DNA of 64,000 bases. Source: Parathalassolituus penaei. GTDB lineage: Bacteria; Pseudomonadota; Gammaproteobacteria; Pseudomonadales; Oceanobacteraceae. Positions 27,459 through 36,342 of the stretch are shown here, in pieces. Location: positions 1 through 64,000 of the forward strand of contig NZ_JAPNOA010000025.1 in NCBI RefSeq assembly GCF_026626885.1. The letters are read 5' to 3'. The notes beneath the pieces are model-generated. The model did not search any database. It was not told the origin of the DNA and saw only the letters and a program-made list of their open reading frames with translations. The translations under genes and the position numbers were made by a program. Within the stretch, counting starts at the first letter, position 1; each line of letters opens with the position of its first letter.

Positions 27459-28775
27459 TCAGTGTGACGCCATCAGAGCTTCAATATCGGCGATTTCTTT
27501 TGGCACACCGGACGTCAGAATCTCACAGCCGTCAGCGGTGACCACCACATCGTCCTCGATACGAATACCGATACCACGCCAGCAGGCGTCAACGGTGGTG
27601 TCATCCGGAGCGACGTAGAGGCCCGGCTCAACGGTCAGCACCATACCCGGCTCCAGCAGACGCGACTGGCCATCAACGCGGTATTCACCCACATCGTGAA
27701 CATCCATGCCCAGCCAGTGGCCGGTCTTGTGCATGTAGAAACGACGGAATTCCTGGTTTTCGATGTTCTCGTCGACACCACCACAGAGCAGCCCCAGATC
27801 AATCAGACCAGCGACCAGCACCCGCACCGCGGCATCGTGTGGATCAGCCCAGTTATTACCGGCTTTTACCGCCGCGATAGCAGCATGCTGGGCGTTCAGC
27901 ACCAGCTGGTACAGTTTGGCCTGTGGCTCGCTGAAACGACCGTTGGCCGGGAAGGTACGGGTAATGTCAGAGGCGTAATAATCCAGCTCACATCCAGCGT
28001 CGATCAGGATCAGATCACCATCGGCAATCACGGCATCGTTACGGGTATAGTGCAGGATGCAGGCGTTTTCACCAGTACCCACAATCGACGGATAGGCCGG
28101 CCAGCGGCTGCCAGCCGCCATAAAGGTACGCATGATTTCAGCTTCGAGCTGATATTCGTACATGCCCGGCTTGACCATCTGCATGGCACGCACGTGGGCA
28201 TCAGCACTGATTTCACCGGCACGGCGCATCACATCCACTTCGGCTGCCGACTTGAACAGACGCATTTCGTGCAGCAGGTGATCGAGGTTGCTGAACTCAC
28301 GCGGAGGACGTGAGCCGTTACGCACCTGAGCCTTGATATGATTGATCCAGCTCCACAGCTGACGATCAAAATCCGGGCTCACACCCAGATTGGTGTACAC
28401 CTTGTCCTTGCCTTCGAGCAGGCCCGGCAGAATGTCGTCAATATCGGCGATCGGGAAAGCATCGTCTACACCCAGCACATCCGGTGCCGCCTCCGGACCC
28501 ACCCGACGGCCAGTCCAGATTTCCTGCTCCTTGATTTTTTCCTGACAGAACAGCACATATTCACCGTGTTCACGGCCCGGAATCAGCACCAGCACCGCGT
28601 GTTCTTCGGCAAAACCGGTCAGGTAATAGAAGTCGCTGTCCTGACGGTACGGGTGCTCCACATCGCGGTTGCGAATAGTGACCGGTGCCGACGGCACAAT
28701 GGCAATACTGTTAGGTGCCATCTGCGCCATCAGACGCTGACGACGGCGTGGATATTCACGAGCATCCAGTTTCAT
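27459..28775 (-). CDS. pepP: Xaa-Pro aminopeptidase II
   Basis: The 438-aa metallopeptidase removes N-terminal residues preceding proline. It has the PepP N-terminal domain (MKLDAREYPRRRQRLM) and the pita-bread catalytic domain. Metal ligands can be placed in LIDAGCELDYYASDITRTFP (two Asp), HKTGHWLGMDVHD (His), VLTVEPGLY (Glu) and IRIEDDVVV (Glu). ATG 28775 has an AGGAGT site at proper spacing, so it is preferred over the GTG just upstream. It is 15 bp after ygfB, in the conserved ubiquinone cluster. Confidence 0.95.
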   Translation of the reverse strand: MKLDAREYPRRRQRLMAQMAPNSIAIVPSAPVTIRNRDVEHPYRQDSDFYYLTGFAEEHAVLVLIPGREHGEYVLFCQEKIKEQEIWTGRRVGPEAAPDVLGVDDAFPIADIDDILPGLLEGKDKVYTNLGVSPDFDRQLWSWINHIKAQVRNGSRPPREFSNLDHLLHEMRLFKSAAEVDVMRRAGEISADAHVRAMQMVKPGMYEYQLEAEIMRTFMAAGSRWPAYPSIVGTGENACILHYTRNDAVIADGDLILIDAGCELDYYASDITRTFPANGRFSEPQAKLYQLVLNAQHAAIAAVKAGNNWADPHDAAVRVLVAGLIDLGLLCGGVDENIENQEFRRFYMHKTGHWLGMDVHDVGEYRVDGQSRLLEPGMVLTVEPGLYVAPDDTTVDACWRGIGIRIEDDVVVTADGCEILTSGVPKEIADIEALMASH

Positions 28776-28790
28776 CACAGGGACTCCTGA

Positions 28791-29348
28791 TCAGTGCAGG
28801 GTAGCGGGAGACGGTTGGCTGTCTCGACGATTCATGTGGTAGAACACGGTGAGGGCAGCAACCCGCGCATGTTCAGCCAGATCGAGGTACAGGCTTTCAT
28901 TATCAGGATCGTTGACGTCATCAACTTCGGCCTGGGAAAACGCGTCCAGGTCACGCAGGACCTCAACCACGTCATCCGGCAGTTTGCCAACAGCACGGCC
29001 AGACGCACCAAAACCGTCGAGGAACCCCTTGCTCCATTCGGCCAGACACTCAACCTGTTCGGGAATGTCAGCATCTTCATCGGCAGGCAGCAGCGGCGCA
29101 AACGCCATTTCTTCAGCGCTGATGGTGGTCAGAACCCAGCCGTAAAAGGCAACCAGCAGGTCACGCATCGGACCTTCTGCGTCATTTTCCAGTTCCAGGT
29201 AGTCACGGGCCTCAATCAGCCAGGTCTCCTTGTCGAGACGAGCACCACTGGCCAGATAACCACTGAGCCAGCCATGCAGCGCGGATGGCGACTGGTAACA
29301 ACGCGCTTCCAGCCAGGCATCTGCGGTTGAAGCAAAATCTATTTTCAT
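28791..29348 (-). CDS. ygfB: UPF0149/YgfB family protein
   Basis: The 185-aa acidic protein shows the YgfB pattern: SALHGWLSGYLASGA, WLIEARDYLELE, FAPLLPADE, LAEWSKGFLDGFG and the C-terminal YHMNRR. In Pseudomonas, YgfB has been linked to regulation of the ampD/AmpG-type resistance circuit; here I assign only the family. It opens the operon with pepP, ubiH and ubiI and is divergent from the zapB-like/zapA genes. ATG 29348 is chosen over the longer frame because the conserved start is MKIDFAST. Confidence 0.92.
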   Translation of the reverse strand: MKIDFASTADAWLEARCYQSPSALHGWLSGYLASGARLDKETWLIEARDYLELENDAEGPMRDLLVAFYGWVLTTISAEEMAFAPLLPADEDADIPEQVECLAEWSKGFLDGFGASGRAVGKLPDDVVEVLRDLDAFSQAEVDDVNDPDNESLYLDLAEHARVAALTVFYHMNRRDSQPSPATLH

Positions 29349-29442
29349 AACAACCCCGAACTTTACCAATGCACTATTCTAACACTGGCCAGCGCTTGCT
29401 GGCGCGTTGCATTCACTGCCGACCTGTATTGACGCGGTAACG

Positions 29443-29472
29443 TTGACCTGCTTGCAAGCCGCCACTTATAGT
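29443..29472 (+). promoter_or_regulatory. Sigma-70 promoter for the zapB-like/zapA operon
   Basis: TTGACC (29443-29448) and TATAGT (29467-29472) are separated by 18 bp and lie about 30 bp before the first plus-strand start codon. They are close matches to the housekeeping consensus. Confidence 0.65.
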
Positions 29473-29502
29473 AGCCGCTCCTTGTTTGCTTCTGGACCTT
29501 GG

Positions 29503-29727
29503 ATGGCCAACATGCCGGGCAATACTATCGACAGCCTCCAGCAACGCATTCTGAAGATGCTAACCCTTCACGAAGAGCTGATGCAGGAGAACCGCCGGAT
29601 GCGGGCCGCAGAGTCAGCCTGGCAGGCCGAACGCATACGGCTTCTCAAACAAAATGAAGAAGCACGTCTGAAGGTCAACGAAATGATACAACGACTGCAA
29701 ACCCTGGAGCGCAACTGTGGGCAATGA
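29503..29727 (+). CDS. Small coiled-coil protein, TIGR02449 type (ZapB-like)
   Basis: The product is 74 aa (71 if ATG 29512 is used; GGA at 29500 is well spaced for that one). It is highly charged and helical, with heptad-like leucines and MLTLHEELMQENRRM and QAERIRLLKQNEEARLKVNEMI segments, a single coiled coil similar to ZapB and the TIGR02449 family found before zapA in gammaproteobacteria. A role in cell-division ring assembly is inferred from position. Its end overlaps zapA by 11 bp. Confidence 0.8.
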   Translation: MANMPGNTIDSLQQRILKMLTLHEELMQENRRMRAAESAWQAERIRLLKQNEEARLKVNEMIQRLQTLERNCGQ

Positions 29728-30031
29728 TTCTCGCACCCTGTCACTGAACATTATGGAACGTGATTATCGGGTGAACTGTCCCGAAGGTGCCGAGCAGAAA
29801 CTGCGCGATGCCGCGCGCTTTCTCGATCAGAAAATGTCTGAAATCCGCGATGCCAGTGCCGGTTCCGGCAAGGTGCCTGGTATCGACCGCATTGCTGTGA
29901 TTGCGGCACTCAACATCAGCCACCAGTTGCTGGAAGTGCAAGCACTGCTGCACGAACAGGATGCCGCCATTGAGCGCCTGACCCTGATGCTCGACGAAAC
30001 CCTGCAGAAGACCCCTTCGCCAGACCTCTGA
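29717..30031 (+). CDS. zapA: Cell division protein ZapA
   Basis: The 104-aa product binds and cross-bridges FtsZ filaments. It has the ZapA globular head (LSLNIMERDYRVNCPEGAEQKLRDAARFLDQKM), a conserved RIAVIAALNISHQLL helix and a C-terminal coiled coil. GTG 29717 lies inside the 3' end of the preceding coiled-coil gene, so translation is coupled. 6S RNA and fau follow, the order conserved in many gammaproteobacteria. Confidence 0.94.
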   Translation: MGNDSRTLSLNIMERDYRVNCPEGAEQKLRDAARFLDQKMSEIRDASAGSGKVPGIDRIAVIAALNISHQLLEVQALLHEQDAAIERLTLMLDETLQKTPSPDL

Positions 30032-30040
30032 TTGCAAGGA

Positions 30041-30071
30041 TTGCCAACCGACGGGGGAACTCTGATATACT
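30041..30071 (+). promoter_or_regulatory. Promoter of 6S RNA
   Basis: A good -10 TATACT is at 30066-30071, with a possible -35 TTGCCA at 30041-30046 (19-bp spacing, slightly long). Transcription would start near 30078, at the 5' end of the 6S closing stem. Confidence 0.5.
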
Positions 30072-30077
30072 GGCAAC

Positions 30078-30255
30078 ACTCCCTGCTGCATTTGCCAGTC
30101 GATAAAGACCTCGAGCCGATGTTATATACCCAGGAGGGTTCCTACGTTGTTGTGCGCATGTCCACTTCCGGAAAGCCTTATACCGCGTATAGCCCGCCAC
30201 CTTGAACCATTGGGTTCAAGGGCTTTCTCCGATAGCGGTGCAGCGGGGCTCCGCT
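30078..30255 (+). ncRNA. ssrS: 6S RNA
   Basis: 6S RNA mimics an open promoter and binds sigma-70 RNA polymerase in stationary phase. The location between zapA and fau is diagnostic. Conserved pieces include GAGCCGATGTTATATACC in the left arm, GGAAAGCCTTATACC in the middle and CCTTGAACC...GGGTTCAAGG, a self-complementary arm at about 30200-30222. CCCTGCTGCA (30081-30090) pairs with TGCAGCGGGG (30239-30248), forming a 10-bp closing stem. The ends are approximate. Confidence 0.9.
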
Positions 30256-30349
30256 TCTCTTCCTGCTTCGTTAATCCCGTCCCTGGCTCCAAACCTGACC
30301 GGAATCCCCCAGCCGCAGTCCGTTCAGGGACCCTGACAAGGTGTTTTTC

Positions 30350-30943
30350 ATGGACAAAGCCAGTCTGCGTCGCGAAATGCGTCGTCGCCGTCGTGCAGTA
30401 TCCCGTTCCGAAAGTCGTCAGGCCGGTATCCGGCTTGCCAGCAGCCTGCACAGCAATCCTGCGTTCTGCCGCTCGCCGCGTGTTGCCGTTTACCTGCGCA
30501 ACGATGGCGAAATTGATACCAGCCATCTGATACAGCGTCTGCGCCAGCGTGGTGTAGAAGTCTTCCTACCGGTATTGCATCCGCTCAAGAAGGGGCATTT
30601 GGCGTTTATCCGTTATGACAACAACACACCAATGCGGCGTAACTGTTACGGCATTTCTGAGCCCGATTTCCGTTACGGTCAGAAGGTGCCTGCACGCTTT
30701 TTAAGCACGATTTGTCTGCCACTGGTAGCGTTTGATGAATCCGGTAACCGGATTGGCATGGGGGGGGGCTATTACGATCGCACACTGGCGTTCTGTCGCC
30801 GTCCTGGTGTCCGGCCACGCCTGATTGGCTGTGCTTATGAATTTCAGAAGTTGCCGGCATTACCGGCTGATGGCTGGGACATTCCCTTGTCCGCGATTGC
30901 TACCAACGTACGTTTGCGAACCGTTCGTAACAACCCTGACTGA
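30350..30943 (+). CDS. fau: 5-formyltetrahydrofolate cyclo-ligase
   Basis: The 197-aa enzyme converts 5-formyl-THF to 5,10-methenyl-THF with ATP, salvaging folate. Its marks are a basic N-terminal helix (MDKASLRREMRRRRR), VAVYLRNDGEIDT, CLPLVAFDESGNRIGMGGGYYDRTL and the C-terminal DIPLSAIATNVRL. ATG 30350 has an AAGG site; an in-frame GTG is nine bases upstream. The GMGGGYYDR codons contain a run of nine G, a possible slippage point but in frame as read. It follows 6S RNA and is probably on the same transcript. Confidence 0.94.
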   Translation: MDKASLRREMRRRRRAVSRSESRQAGIRLASSLHSNPAFCRSPRVAVYLRNDGEIDTSHLIQRLRQRGVEVFLPVLHPLKKGHLAFIRYDNNTPMRRNCYGISEPDFRYGQKVPARFLSTICLPLVAFDESGNRIGMGGGYYDRTLAFCRRPGVRPRLIGCAYEFQKLPALPADGWDIPLSAIATNVRLRTVRNNPD

Positions 30944-30954
30944 GCAAATCCAGC

Positions 30955-31080
30955 TCAGCGAATCGTATGTTCAGAGACCAGCAGGGTCGGCTTCTGGGTG
31001 TTGTCTACCGTCATACCGGTTACAGCAGCACCCAGCAAAATAATCATTCCCAGAAACACCAGTAAATCCGGTTTTTTCAT
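30955..31080 (-). CDS. Small single-pass membrane protein (41 aa)
   Basis: A short frame on the minus strand begins at ATG 31080 after a strong GGGGAGT site spaced seven bases away and ends with TGA at 30955. It codes for a basic MKKPD start, one membrane helix (LLVFLGMIILLGAAVTGM) and a polar tail with NTQKPTLLVSEHTIR. It is convergent with fau: its stop lies 11 bp beyond the fau stop. The good ribosome site and clear membrane topology make it a plausible real small protein. I do not recognise its family. Confidence 0.55.
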   Translation of the reverse strand: MKKPDLLVFLGMIILLGAAVTGMTVDNTQKPTLLVSEHTIR

Positions 31081-31439
31081 CAGCGACTCCCCACGCGTAC
31101 TCTGAACAAAAGGTTAAATACAAAAACAGGACGGGCTTTACCAACATCCGCGTCAGACCAAGCAATAAATTGGCCAGTATCAATCAGATTTATGACGGCG
31201 AGATGACTAGCAATATTGGGCACAACAAAATACTCACGAAATCTTACGAAGCAGCTGACGAGGGTCAATACAGGATTAATTCACGACTGTTTTCTGGTCC
31301 ATTTTGCTACACAAGGCGCGTGATGGAGCGGAAATCGAGCAAGTTGTGGCGGCAATTGAAGACAGGATTTTCGCATCCAGGTTCCACGTGCACCAGAATA
31401 TTTCAGAAATATTTACGATGCCCTTACACAAGGCATTGT
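31081..31439. other. Intergenic region without a recognised gene
   Basis: These 359 bp look more AT-rich than the flanks. Two overlapping plus-strand frames (from 31170 and 31304) give protein-like segments such as IEDRIFASRFHVHQNISEIF, but neither matches a family I know and neither has a clear ribosome site. They could be decayed gene remnants. The promoter of the small membrane gene should also lie here. Confidence 0.35.
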
Positions 31440-32417
31440 TCAGGCCGATTTCGGCAGATTGTCATCCAGCCAAACCTGCAGCCATTGCCATAATTGTTCA
31501 CGTCGATGGGCGGTTTCGTTGACCAGATGATGATGACCTCCACTCAGGTTATGAATCTGAATTTGAGGAAACAAACGCTGATAGACTGGCAGGTTATAAC
31601 GAAAATCGACCGTCTGGTCGGCATCCCCCTGCACCAGGGTTAACGGAAACGGCAGCGGAGACTGTTGCTCGACCCAGCCCATCCACTGCTTCATGGCCGT
31701 CACCCAGGCCACACTCAGATAATGCGACTGCAGCGGATCATCCTCGGCCAAAAAGCGTGAGAACTCGGGGTTGTTTCCCCCACGCGAAAACTGCCGTTTC
31801 AAACGGGTCAGCACTGGACTGAGCAGCCGATGCAACAAGCGGCCATGACTCCAGCCAGCAGGCCGTAACAGCGGCGCCAGCAACAGCATCGCCAATGGTG
31901 CATCCACACCCGCCTGCAAACGGGCATGTAACAACCAGCTGGCCAGAATCGCCCCCCCCGTACTCTGGCCGATCGCCAGCCAGTGGCCCGGCAGCTGTGT
32001 TTGCGCCTGTCGGAACAACTGCGCCGTAATCGCCACATATTCATCAAAACTGCCAATGGTCGCCTGCGCCCCGTCCGACAGCCCATGTCCCGGCAAATCG
32101 AAGGTCAGGACGTTCAACCCCAGCTGCAAACAGCGGCGGATCAACGGCCCATACAAACCACTGTGGTCGTAGTAACCATGCACCACCAGCACCGAACCAC
32201 GCGGGTTCTGCGCCGCCCAGAACTGGGTATACAGACGATAACCACCCAATTCACTCCAGCCAGCCTGATGAGCGCCACAGACAGCTTCCGGCAAACCATA
32301 AAACTGCCGATAAGCCGCCAGATCCGCAAAGTCGGAGGCCTTCAGGCTCCAGTCAAACTCGGTGAGGGCAGCACGCAGGGATACCGCACTCCAGCGGCGA
32401 GAATTCAAGGTTGGCAT
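31440..32417 (-). CDS. Alpha/beta hydrolase, lysophospholipase (PldB-like)
   Basis: The 325-aa product has the alpha/beta hydrolase signs VLVVHGYYDHSG, DLPGHGLSDG, the nucleophile elbow AIGQSTGG (Ser in GxSxG), a late acid in VQGDADQTVD and the catalytic His region LSGGHHHLVNE. This order resembles monoglyceride lipase/lysophospholipase L2. There is no signal peptide. ATG 32417 with an AGGA site is preferred to an in-frame start eight codons upstream. It lies downstream of glnA but beyond its terminator. Substrate unknown. Confidence 0.85.
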   Translation of the reverse strand: MPTLNSRRWSAVSLRAALTEFDWSLKASDFADLAAYRQFYGLPEAVCGAHQAGWSELGGYRLYTQFWAAQNPRGSVLVVHGYYDHSGLYGPLIRRCLQLGLNVLTFDLPGHGLSDGAQATIGSFDEYVAITAQLFRQAQTQLPGHWLAIGQSTGGAILASWLLHARLQAGVDAPLAMLLLAPLLRPAGWSHGRLLHRLLSPVLTRLKRQFSRGGNNPEFSRFLAEDDPLQSHYLSVAWVTAMKQWMGWVEQQSPLPFPLTLVQGDADQTVDFRYNLPVYQRLFPQIQIHNLSGGHHHLVNETAHRREQLWQWLQVWLDDNLPKSA

Positions 32418-32542
32418 CAGCAGTCCTGTTGACGAAAACAACGGCGGTCATGCTGGCACAAGGCAGGAAATCGATAAAGCGGCAGCACGACTTCTGGGCA
32501 CAGACGAAGCGAGTGGAGACAGGAAGACAAATCCAGCGCAAT

Positions 32543-32570
32543 AAAAAAGGGCTGCCGAAGCAGCCCCTTT
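32543..32570 (-). terminator. Intrinsic terminator of glnA
   Basis: Read on the minus strand, GGGCTGC-TTCG-GCAGCCC (32549-32566) is followed by TTTTTTATT. The position is about 30 bp after the glnA stop codon. Confidence 0.85.
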
Positions 32571-32597
32571 GCACGATTACGTATGCGTAACGCCGTA

Positions 32598-34004
32598 TTA
32601 CACGGAGTAGTACATATCGTATTCAACCGGGTGAGTGGTGTGCTCAACGCGGTAAACTTCTTCCATCTTCAGATCGATGTAAGCTTCGATCATGTCCTTG
32701 CTGAATACGCCGCCAGCCAGCAGGTATTCGTGGTCAGCTTTCAGGCTGTCCATCGCTTCACGCAGGGAACCACATACTTGTGGGATCAGAGCGGCTTCTT
32801 CTGGCTCCAGATCGTACAGGTCCTTGTCAGCGGCATCGCCAGGGTGGATCTTGTTCTTAACGCCGTCCAGACCAGCCATCAGCAGAGCTGCGAAAGCCAG
32901 GTATGGGTTAGCGATTGGATCCGGGAAGCGAGCTTCGATACGCTTGCCTTTTGGAGAAGACACGTAAGGAATACGGATAGAAGCAGAACGGTTACGGGCA
33001 GAGTAAGCCAGCATTACCGGGGCTTCGAAACCAGGGATCAGACGCTTGTAAGAGTTGGTACCTGGGTTGGTGAAAGCGTTCAGAGACTTGGCGTGCTTGA
33101 TGATACCGCCGATGTAGTACAGAGCGGTTTCAGACAGGCCAGCGTAGCCGTCACCAGCGAACTGGTTAACGCCGTCTTTCCAGTAAGACATGTGAACGTG
33201 CATACCAGAGCCGTTGTCGCCACAGATTGGCTTAGGCATGAAGGTAGCAGTCTTGCCGTAGGCAGCAGCAACGTTATGAATAACGTATTTCAGCATCTGC
33301 ACTTCGTCAGCTTTCTTGACCAGAGTGTTGAACTTAACGCCGATTTCGTTCTGGCCAGCGTTAGCAACTTCGTGGTGGTGAACTTCTACGTCCAGACCGA
33401 TGGCTTCCAGCTGGTTACACATTTCAGCACGGATGTCGTGGTGAGAATCCACTGGTGGTACTGGGAAGTAACCGCCTTTAACGCGTGGACGGTGACCCAG
33501 GTTGCCGCCTTCCATCACGGTTTCGGTGTTCCAGGCAGCTTCTGAAGAGTTGATCTTGCAGAAAGAGCCGGACATGTCGGCGCCCCAGCGAACGTCGTCG
33601 AACATGAAGAATTCTGGTTCAGGACCGAAGAAAGCGGTATCACCCAGACCAGTAGACTTCAGGTATTCTTCAGCGCGCCGAGCAACGGAACGTGGGTCAC
33701 GATCGTAACCTTGCATGGTAGCAGGCTCGATAACGTCACAGCGCAGAACCAGAGTCGTGTCTTGAGGGAACGGATCGATGAACGAAGTGGTGTCATCCGG
33801 CTTCAGAATCATGTCGGATTCGTTGATGCCTTTCCAGCCAGCGATGGAAGAGCCATCGAACATCTGACCATTTTCGAAGAAGTCTTCGTCTACATAGCGA
33901 GCAGGGATAGTAACGTGCTGTTCTTTGCCCTTGAAATCGGTAAAGCGCAGATCAACCCACTTTACATCGTTTTCTTTGATCAAATTCAGAGTGTTCTCTG
34001 ACAT
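32598..34004 (-). CDS. glnA: Glutamine synthetase, type I
   Basis: The 468-aa dodecameric enzyme assimilates ammonia into glutamine. Recognised elements are the [10 protein letters not shown] loop, [11 protein letters not shown] with metal-binding Glu residues, the NEIG..FNTL segment, [10 protein letters not shown], the [10 protein letters not shown] loop and [19 protein letters not shown]. Tyr397 in LYDLEPEE is the adenylylation site, at the same number as in E. coli, so GlnE-type control is expected. ATG 34004 is preferred over a much longer frame because TGGAGAC precedes it and family proteins begin MSxxTL. A sigma-54 promoter and two NtrC boxes lie upstream. Confidence 0.98.
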   Translation of the reverse strand: MSENTLNLIKENDVKWVDLRFTDFKGKEQHVTIPARYVDEDFFENGQMFDGSSIAGWKGINESDMILKPDDTTSFIDPFPQDTTLVLRCDVIEPATMQGYDRDPRSVARRAEEYLKSTGLGDTAFFGPEPEFFMFDDVRWGADMSGSFCKINSSEAAWNTETVMEGGNLGHRPRVKGGYFPVPPVDSHHDIRAEMCNQLEAIGLDVEVHHHEVANAGQNEIGVKFNTLVKKADEVQMLKYVIHNVAAAYGKTATFMPKPICGDNGSGMHVHMSYWKDGVNQFAGDGYAGLSETALYYIGGIIKHAKSLNAFTNPGTNSYKRLIPGFEAPVMLAYSARNRSASIRIPYVSSPKGKRIEARFPDPIANPYLAFAALLMAGLDGVKNKIHPGDAADKDLYDLEPEEAALIPQVCGSLREAMDSLKADHEYLLAGGVFSKDMIEAYIDLKMEEVYRVEHTTHPVEYDMYYSV

Positions 34005-34075
34005 TTTCTTGTCTCCAGATGCTGGTTCATATCCGATAATGGGGTTCTGCCCCGGCTTACCATGCCCGAAATAAG

Positions 34076-34091
34076 AGCAAATCGCGTGCCA
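34076..34091 (-). promoter_or_regulatory. Sigma-54 promoter of glnA
   Basis: On the minus strand the sequence reads TGGCAC-N5-TTGCT (34091 to 34076), a perfect -24/-12 sigma-54 element. Transcription would start near 34065, leaving a leader of about 60 bases before the ATG at 34004. Confidence 0.85.
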
Positions 34092-34153
34092 GCATGCAAG
34101 CGCCGGAAAGGCGCATGAATACTGGGATGATGCGGGCACACACTTCCACAAAC

Positions 34154-34168
34154 GCACCAATATTGGGC
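34154..34168 (-). promoter_or_regulatory. NtrC-binding site (promoter-proximal)
   Basis: The palindromic 15-mer GCACCAATATTGGGC matches the GCACNNNNNNGGTGC pattern with one change. It is about 95 bp upstream of the predicted sigma-54 start. Confidence 0.65.
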
Positions 34169-34183
34169 ATATAGGAGTCTGAA

Positions 34184-34198
34184 GCACTAAAATGGTGC
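34184..34198 (-). promoter_or_regulatory. NtrC-binding site (distal)
   Basis: GCACTAAAATGGTGC is a full match to the NtrC consensus. Its centre is 30 bp (about three helical turns) from the proximal box, the typical spacing of an NtrC enhancer, about 125 bp from the predicted start. Confidence 0.75.
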
Positions 34199-34308
34199 CG
34201 TTAGCATCCACCAATCGGGGTCGCTTAAAAAGCGTGCCCATTATAGGTTCATCCCACTTCCGGCCGATAGTGACAAGCACAAAAATGGCGCTGGAATATC
34301 TTTTTAAT

Positions 34309-34342
34309 TTGACATGCAGCAGCCGGACGAACTCTGTATAAT
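34309..34342 (+). promoter_or_regulatory. Putative typA promoter with unusually long spacer
   Basis: A perfect TTGACA (34309-34314) and a perfect TATAAT (34337-34342) precede typA but are 22 bp apart, longer than the usual 16-18. Possibly only the -10 is used, with a weak -35 nearer to it. Confidence 0.45.
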
Positions 34343-34382
34343 CGCGCGTCGTTTTGTACAAACTTTAACCAAGGCTACTCTT

Positions 34383-36197
34383 GTGATCGACAATCTACGT
34401 AACATCGCCATCATCGCGCACGTTGACCATGGCAAAACCACCCTGGTTGACAAGCTGCTCGAGCAATCCGGCACGCTGGATCGCCGCGACCAGGGCGGCG
34501 AACGGGTCATGGACTCCAACGACCAGGAAAAAGAGCGTGGTATTACCATTCTGGCGAAAAACACCGCCATCAAATGGAACGACTACCGCATCAACATCGT
34601 GGATACCCCAGGACACGCTGACTTCGGTGGTGAAGTAGAACGCGTTATGTCCATGGTGGACTCCGTGTGTCTGCTGGTAGACGCCGTTGACGGCCCAATG
34701 CCACAGACCCGTTTCGTAACCCAGAAAGCGTTCCAGCGCGGTCTGCGTCCGATTGTTGTTATCAACAAGATTGACCGTCCAGGCGCTCGTCCTGACTGGG
34801 TAATGGACGAGATCTTCGATCTGTTCGACCGTCTGGGTGCTACTGAAGAACAGCTGGACTTCCCGGTTGTATACGCTTCTGCACTGAACGGTATCGCTGG
34901 TCTGGATCCGGACAACATGGCTGACGACATGAGCCCGCTGTTCCAGATGATCATCGACCACGTACAACCACCAGCGGTTGACGTTGATGGTCCATTCCAG
35001 ATGCAAATCTCCGCTCTGGACTACGACAGCTTCGTAGGTGTTATCGGTGTTGGCCGTATCACCCGTGGCAAACTGAAAGCCGGTACTGACGTTCAGATCA
35101 TCGATCGTGAAGGCAAGACCCGTAAAGGTCGTGTACTGGAAGTAAAAGGTTTCCACGGTCTGAACCGTGTACCGGTTGAAGAATCCAGCGCTGGCGACAT
35201 CGTGTGTATCTCCGGTATCGAAGGCCTGAAGATCTCCGACACCCTGTGCGCCATGGGTGCTGTTGAAGCCCTGCCACCACTGTCGGTAGACGAACCAACT
35301 GTATCCATGACCTTCCAGGTGAACGACTCTCCGTTCGCTGGCCGCGAAGGCAAGTACGTCACCAGCCGTAACATCAAGGATCGTCTGGAAAAAGAACTGA
35401 TCCACAACGTGGCACTGCGTGTTGAGCCAGGCGACAGCCCGGAAAAATTCAAGGTGTCTGGTCGTGGTGAGCTGCACCTGTCCGTTCTGATCGAATCCAT
35501 GCGTCGCGAAGGCTTCGAAATGGCGATCGGCAAGCCTGAAGTGGTTCAGAAAGTCGTTGATGGCGAACTGATGGAACCGTACGAACAGGTTGTTATCGAC
35601 GTTGAAGAACAGCACCAGGGTTCCATCATGGAAGAGATGGGTAACCGTCGCGCCGAGATGACCAACATGGTTCCGGATGGCAAAGGCCGTGTACGTCTGG
35701 AGTTCATGGCTCCGGCTCGTGGTCTGATCGGTTTCCGTGGCCTGTTCCTGACCCTGACCTCCGGTTCCGGCATCCTGACCAACGTATTCGACCACTACGG
35801 TCCAATCCAGAGCAGCCTGGGCTCCACTCGCCACAACGGCGTACTGGTTTCCATGGTAGCGGGCAAGATCCTGGGCTACGCCCTGTTCACCCTGCAGGAA
35901 CGCGGTCGTCTGTTCGTATCTCCAGGTGCTGAAGTATACGAAGGCATGATCGTTGGTCTGCACAGCCGCGATAACGACCTGGTGGTTAACCCTACCAAGG
36001 CCAAGCAGCTGACCAACGTACGTGCTTCCGGTACTGACGAAGCCATCGTTCTGACTCCACCAGTGAAACACACTCTGGAACAGGCGCTGGAATTCATCGA
36101 AGACGACGAACTGGTTGAAGTAACTCCAACCAGCATCCGTCTGCGCAAGAAACTGTTGACTGAAAACGAGCGTAAGCGCTCCAACAAGAAGTCCTGA
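34383..36197 (+). CDS. typA: Ribosome-associated GTPase TypA/BipA
   Basis: The 604-aa translational GTPase acts in ribosome assembly and stress or cold adaptation. It starts at GTG 34383 ([21 protein letters not shown]). The P-loop AHVDHGKT is at residues 12-19; the G3 box [25 protein letters not shown] (G4) and VYASALNG (G5) follow. The domain II/III segments and the BipA-specific C-terminal domain ending in RLRKKLL are also present. It is divergent from glnA, sharing the regulatory region. Codon use is strongly biased, consistent with high expression. Confidence 0.97.
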   Translation: MIDNLRNIAIIAHVDHGKTTLVDKLLEQSGTLDRRDQGGERVMDSNDQEKERGITILAKNTAIKWNDYRINIVDTPGHADFGGEVERVMSMVDSVCLLVDAVDGPMPQTRFVTQKAFQRGLRPIVVINKIDRPGARPDWVMDEIFDLFDRLGATEEQLDFPVVYASALNGIAGLDPDNMADDMSPLFQMIIDHVQPPAVDVDGPFQMQISALDYDSFVGVIGVGRITRGKLKAGTDVQIIDREGKTRKGRVLEVKGFHGLNRVPVEESSAGDIVCISGIEGLKISDTLCAMGAVEALPPLSVDEPTVSMTFQVNDSPFAGREGKYVTSRNIKDRLEKELIHNVALRVEPGDSPEKFKVSGRGELHLSVLIESMRREGFEMAIGKPEVVQKVVDGELMEPYEQVVIDVEEQHQGSIMEEMGNRRAEMTNMVPDGKGRVRLEFMAPARGLIGFRGLFLTLTSGSGILTNVFDHYGPIQSSLGSTRHNGVLVSMVAGKILGYALFTLQERGRLFVSPGAEVYEGMIVGLHSRDNDLVVNPTKAKQLTNVRASGTDEAIVLTPPVKHTLEQALEFIEDDELVEVTPTSIRLRKKLLTENERKRSNKKS

Positions 36198-36250
36198 TTT
36201 CTGCCGGGTCACAGGAGTGGTCAACGACCATTCCCATGACCAATAAAAAT

Positions 36251-36283
36251 GCCCGCCGGGAGCAATCCCGGCGGGCATTTTTT
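36251..36283 (+). terminator. Strong bidirectional terminator after typA
   Basis: GCCCGCCGGGA (36251-36261) and TCCCGGCGGGC (36266-36276) form an 11-bp perfect stem with a GCAA loop, followed by ATTTTTT. An A-run on the other side makes it usable also by the convergent lipoprotein gene. Confidence 0.92.
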
Positions 36284-36342
36284 ATGTCCGGATGATCAGC
36301 CTGTCGCAAACAGGCAGCTCCAGTAACCGGCAAACAGCGCCC

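Noticed and set aside
30041-30340. Possible small protein genes between zapA and fau
   Set aside because: The interval is occupied by 6S RNA, recognised from its conserved arms and closing stem.
34005-34361. N-terminal extension of about 119 residues on glutamine synthetase
   Set aside because: The extension covers the sigma-54 promoter and both NtrC sites; ATG 34004 has a good ribosome site and matches the family start.
34395-36278. 627-codon minus-strand frame opposite typA
   Set aside because: Composition (Phe, Gln, Val rich) results from typA codon bias; no domain seen.
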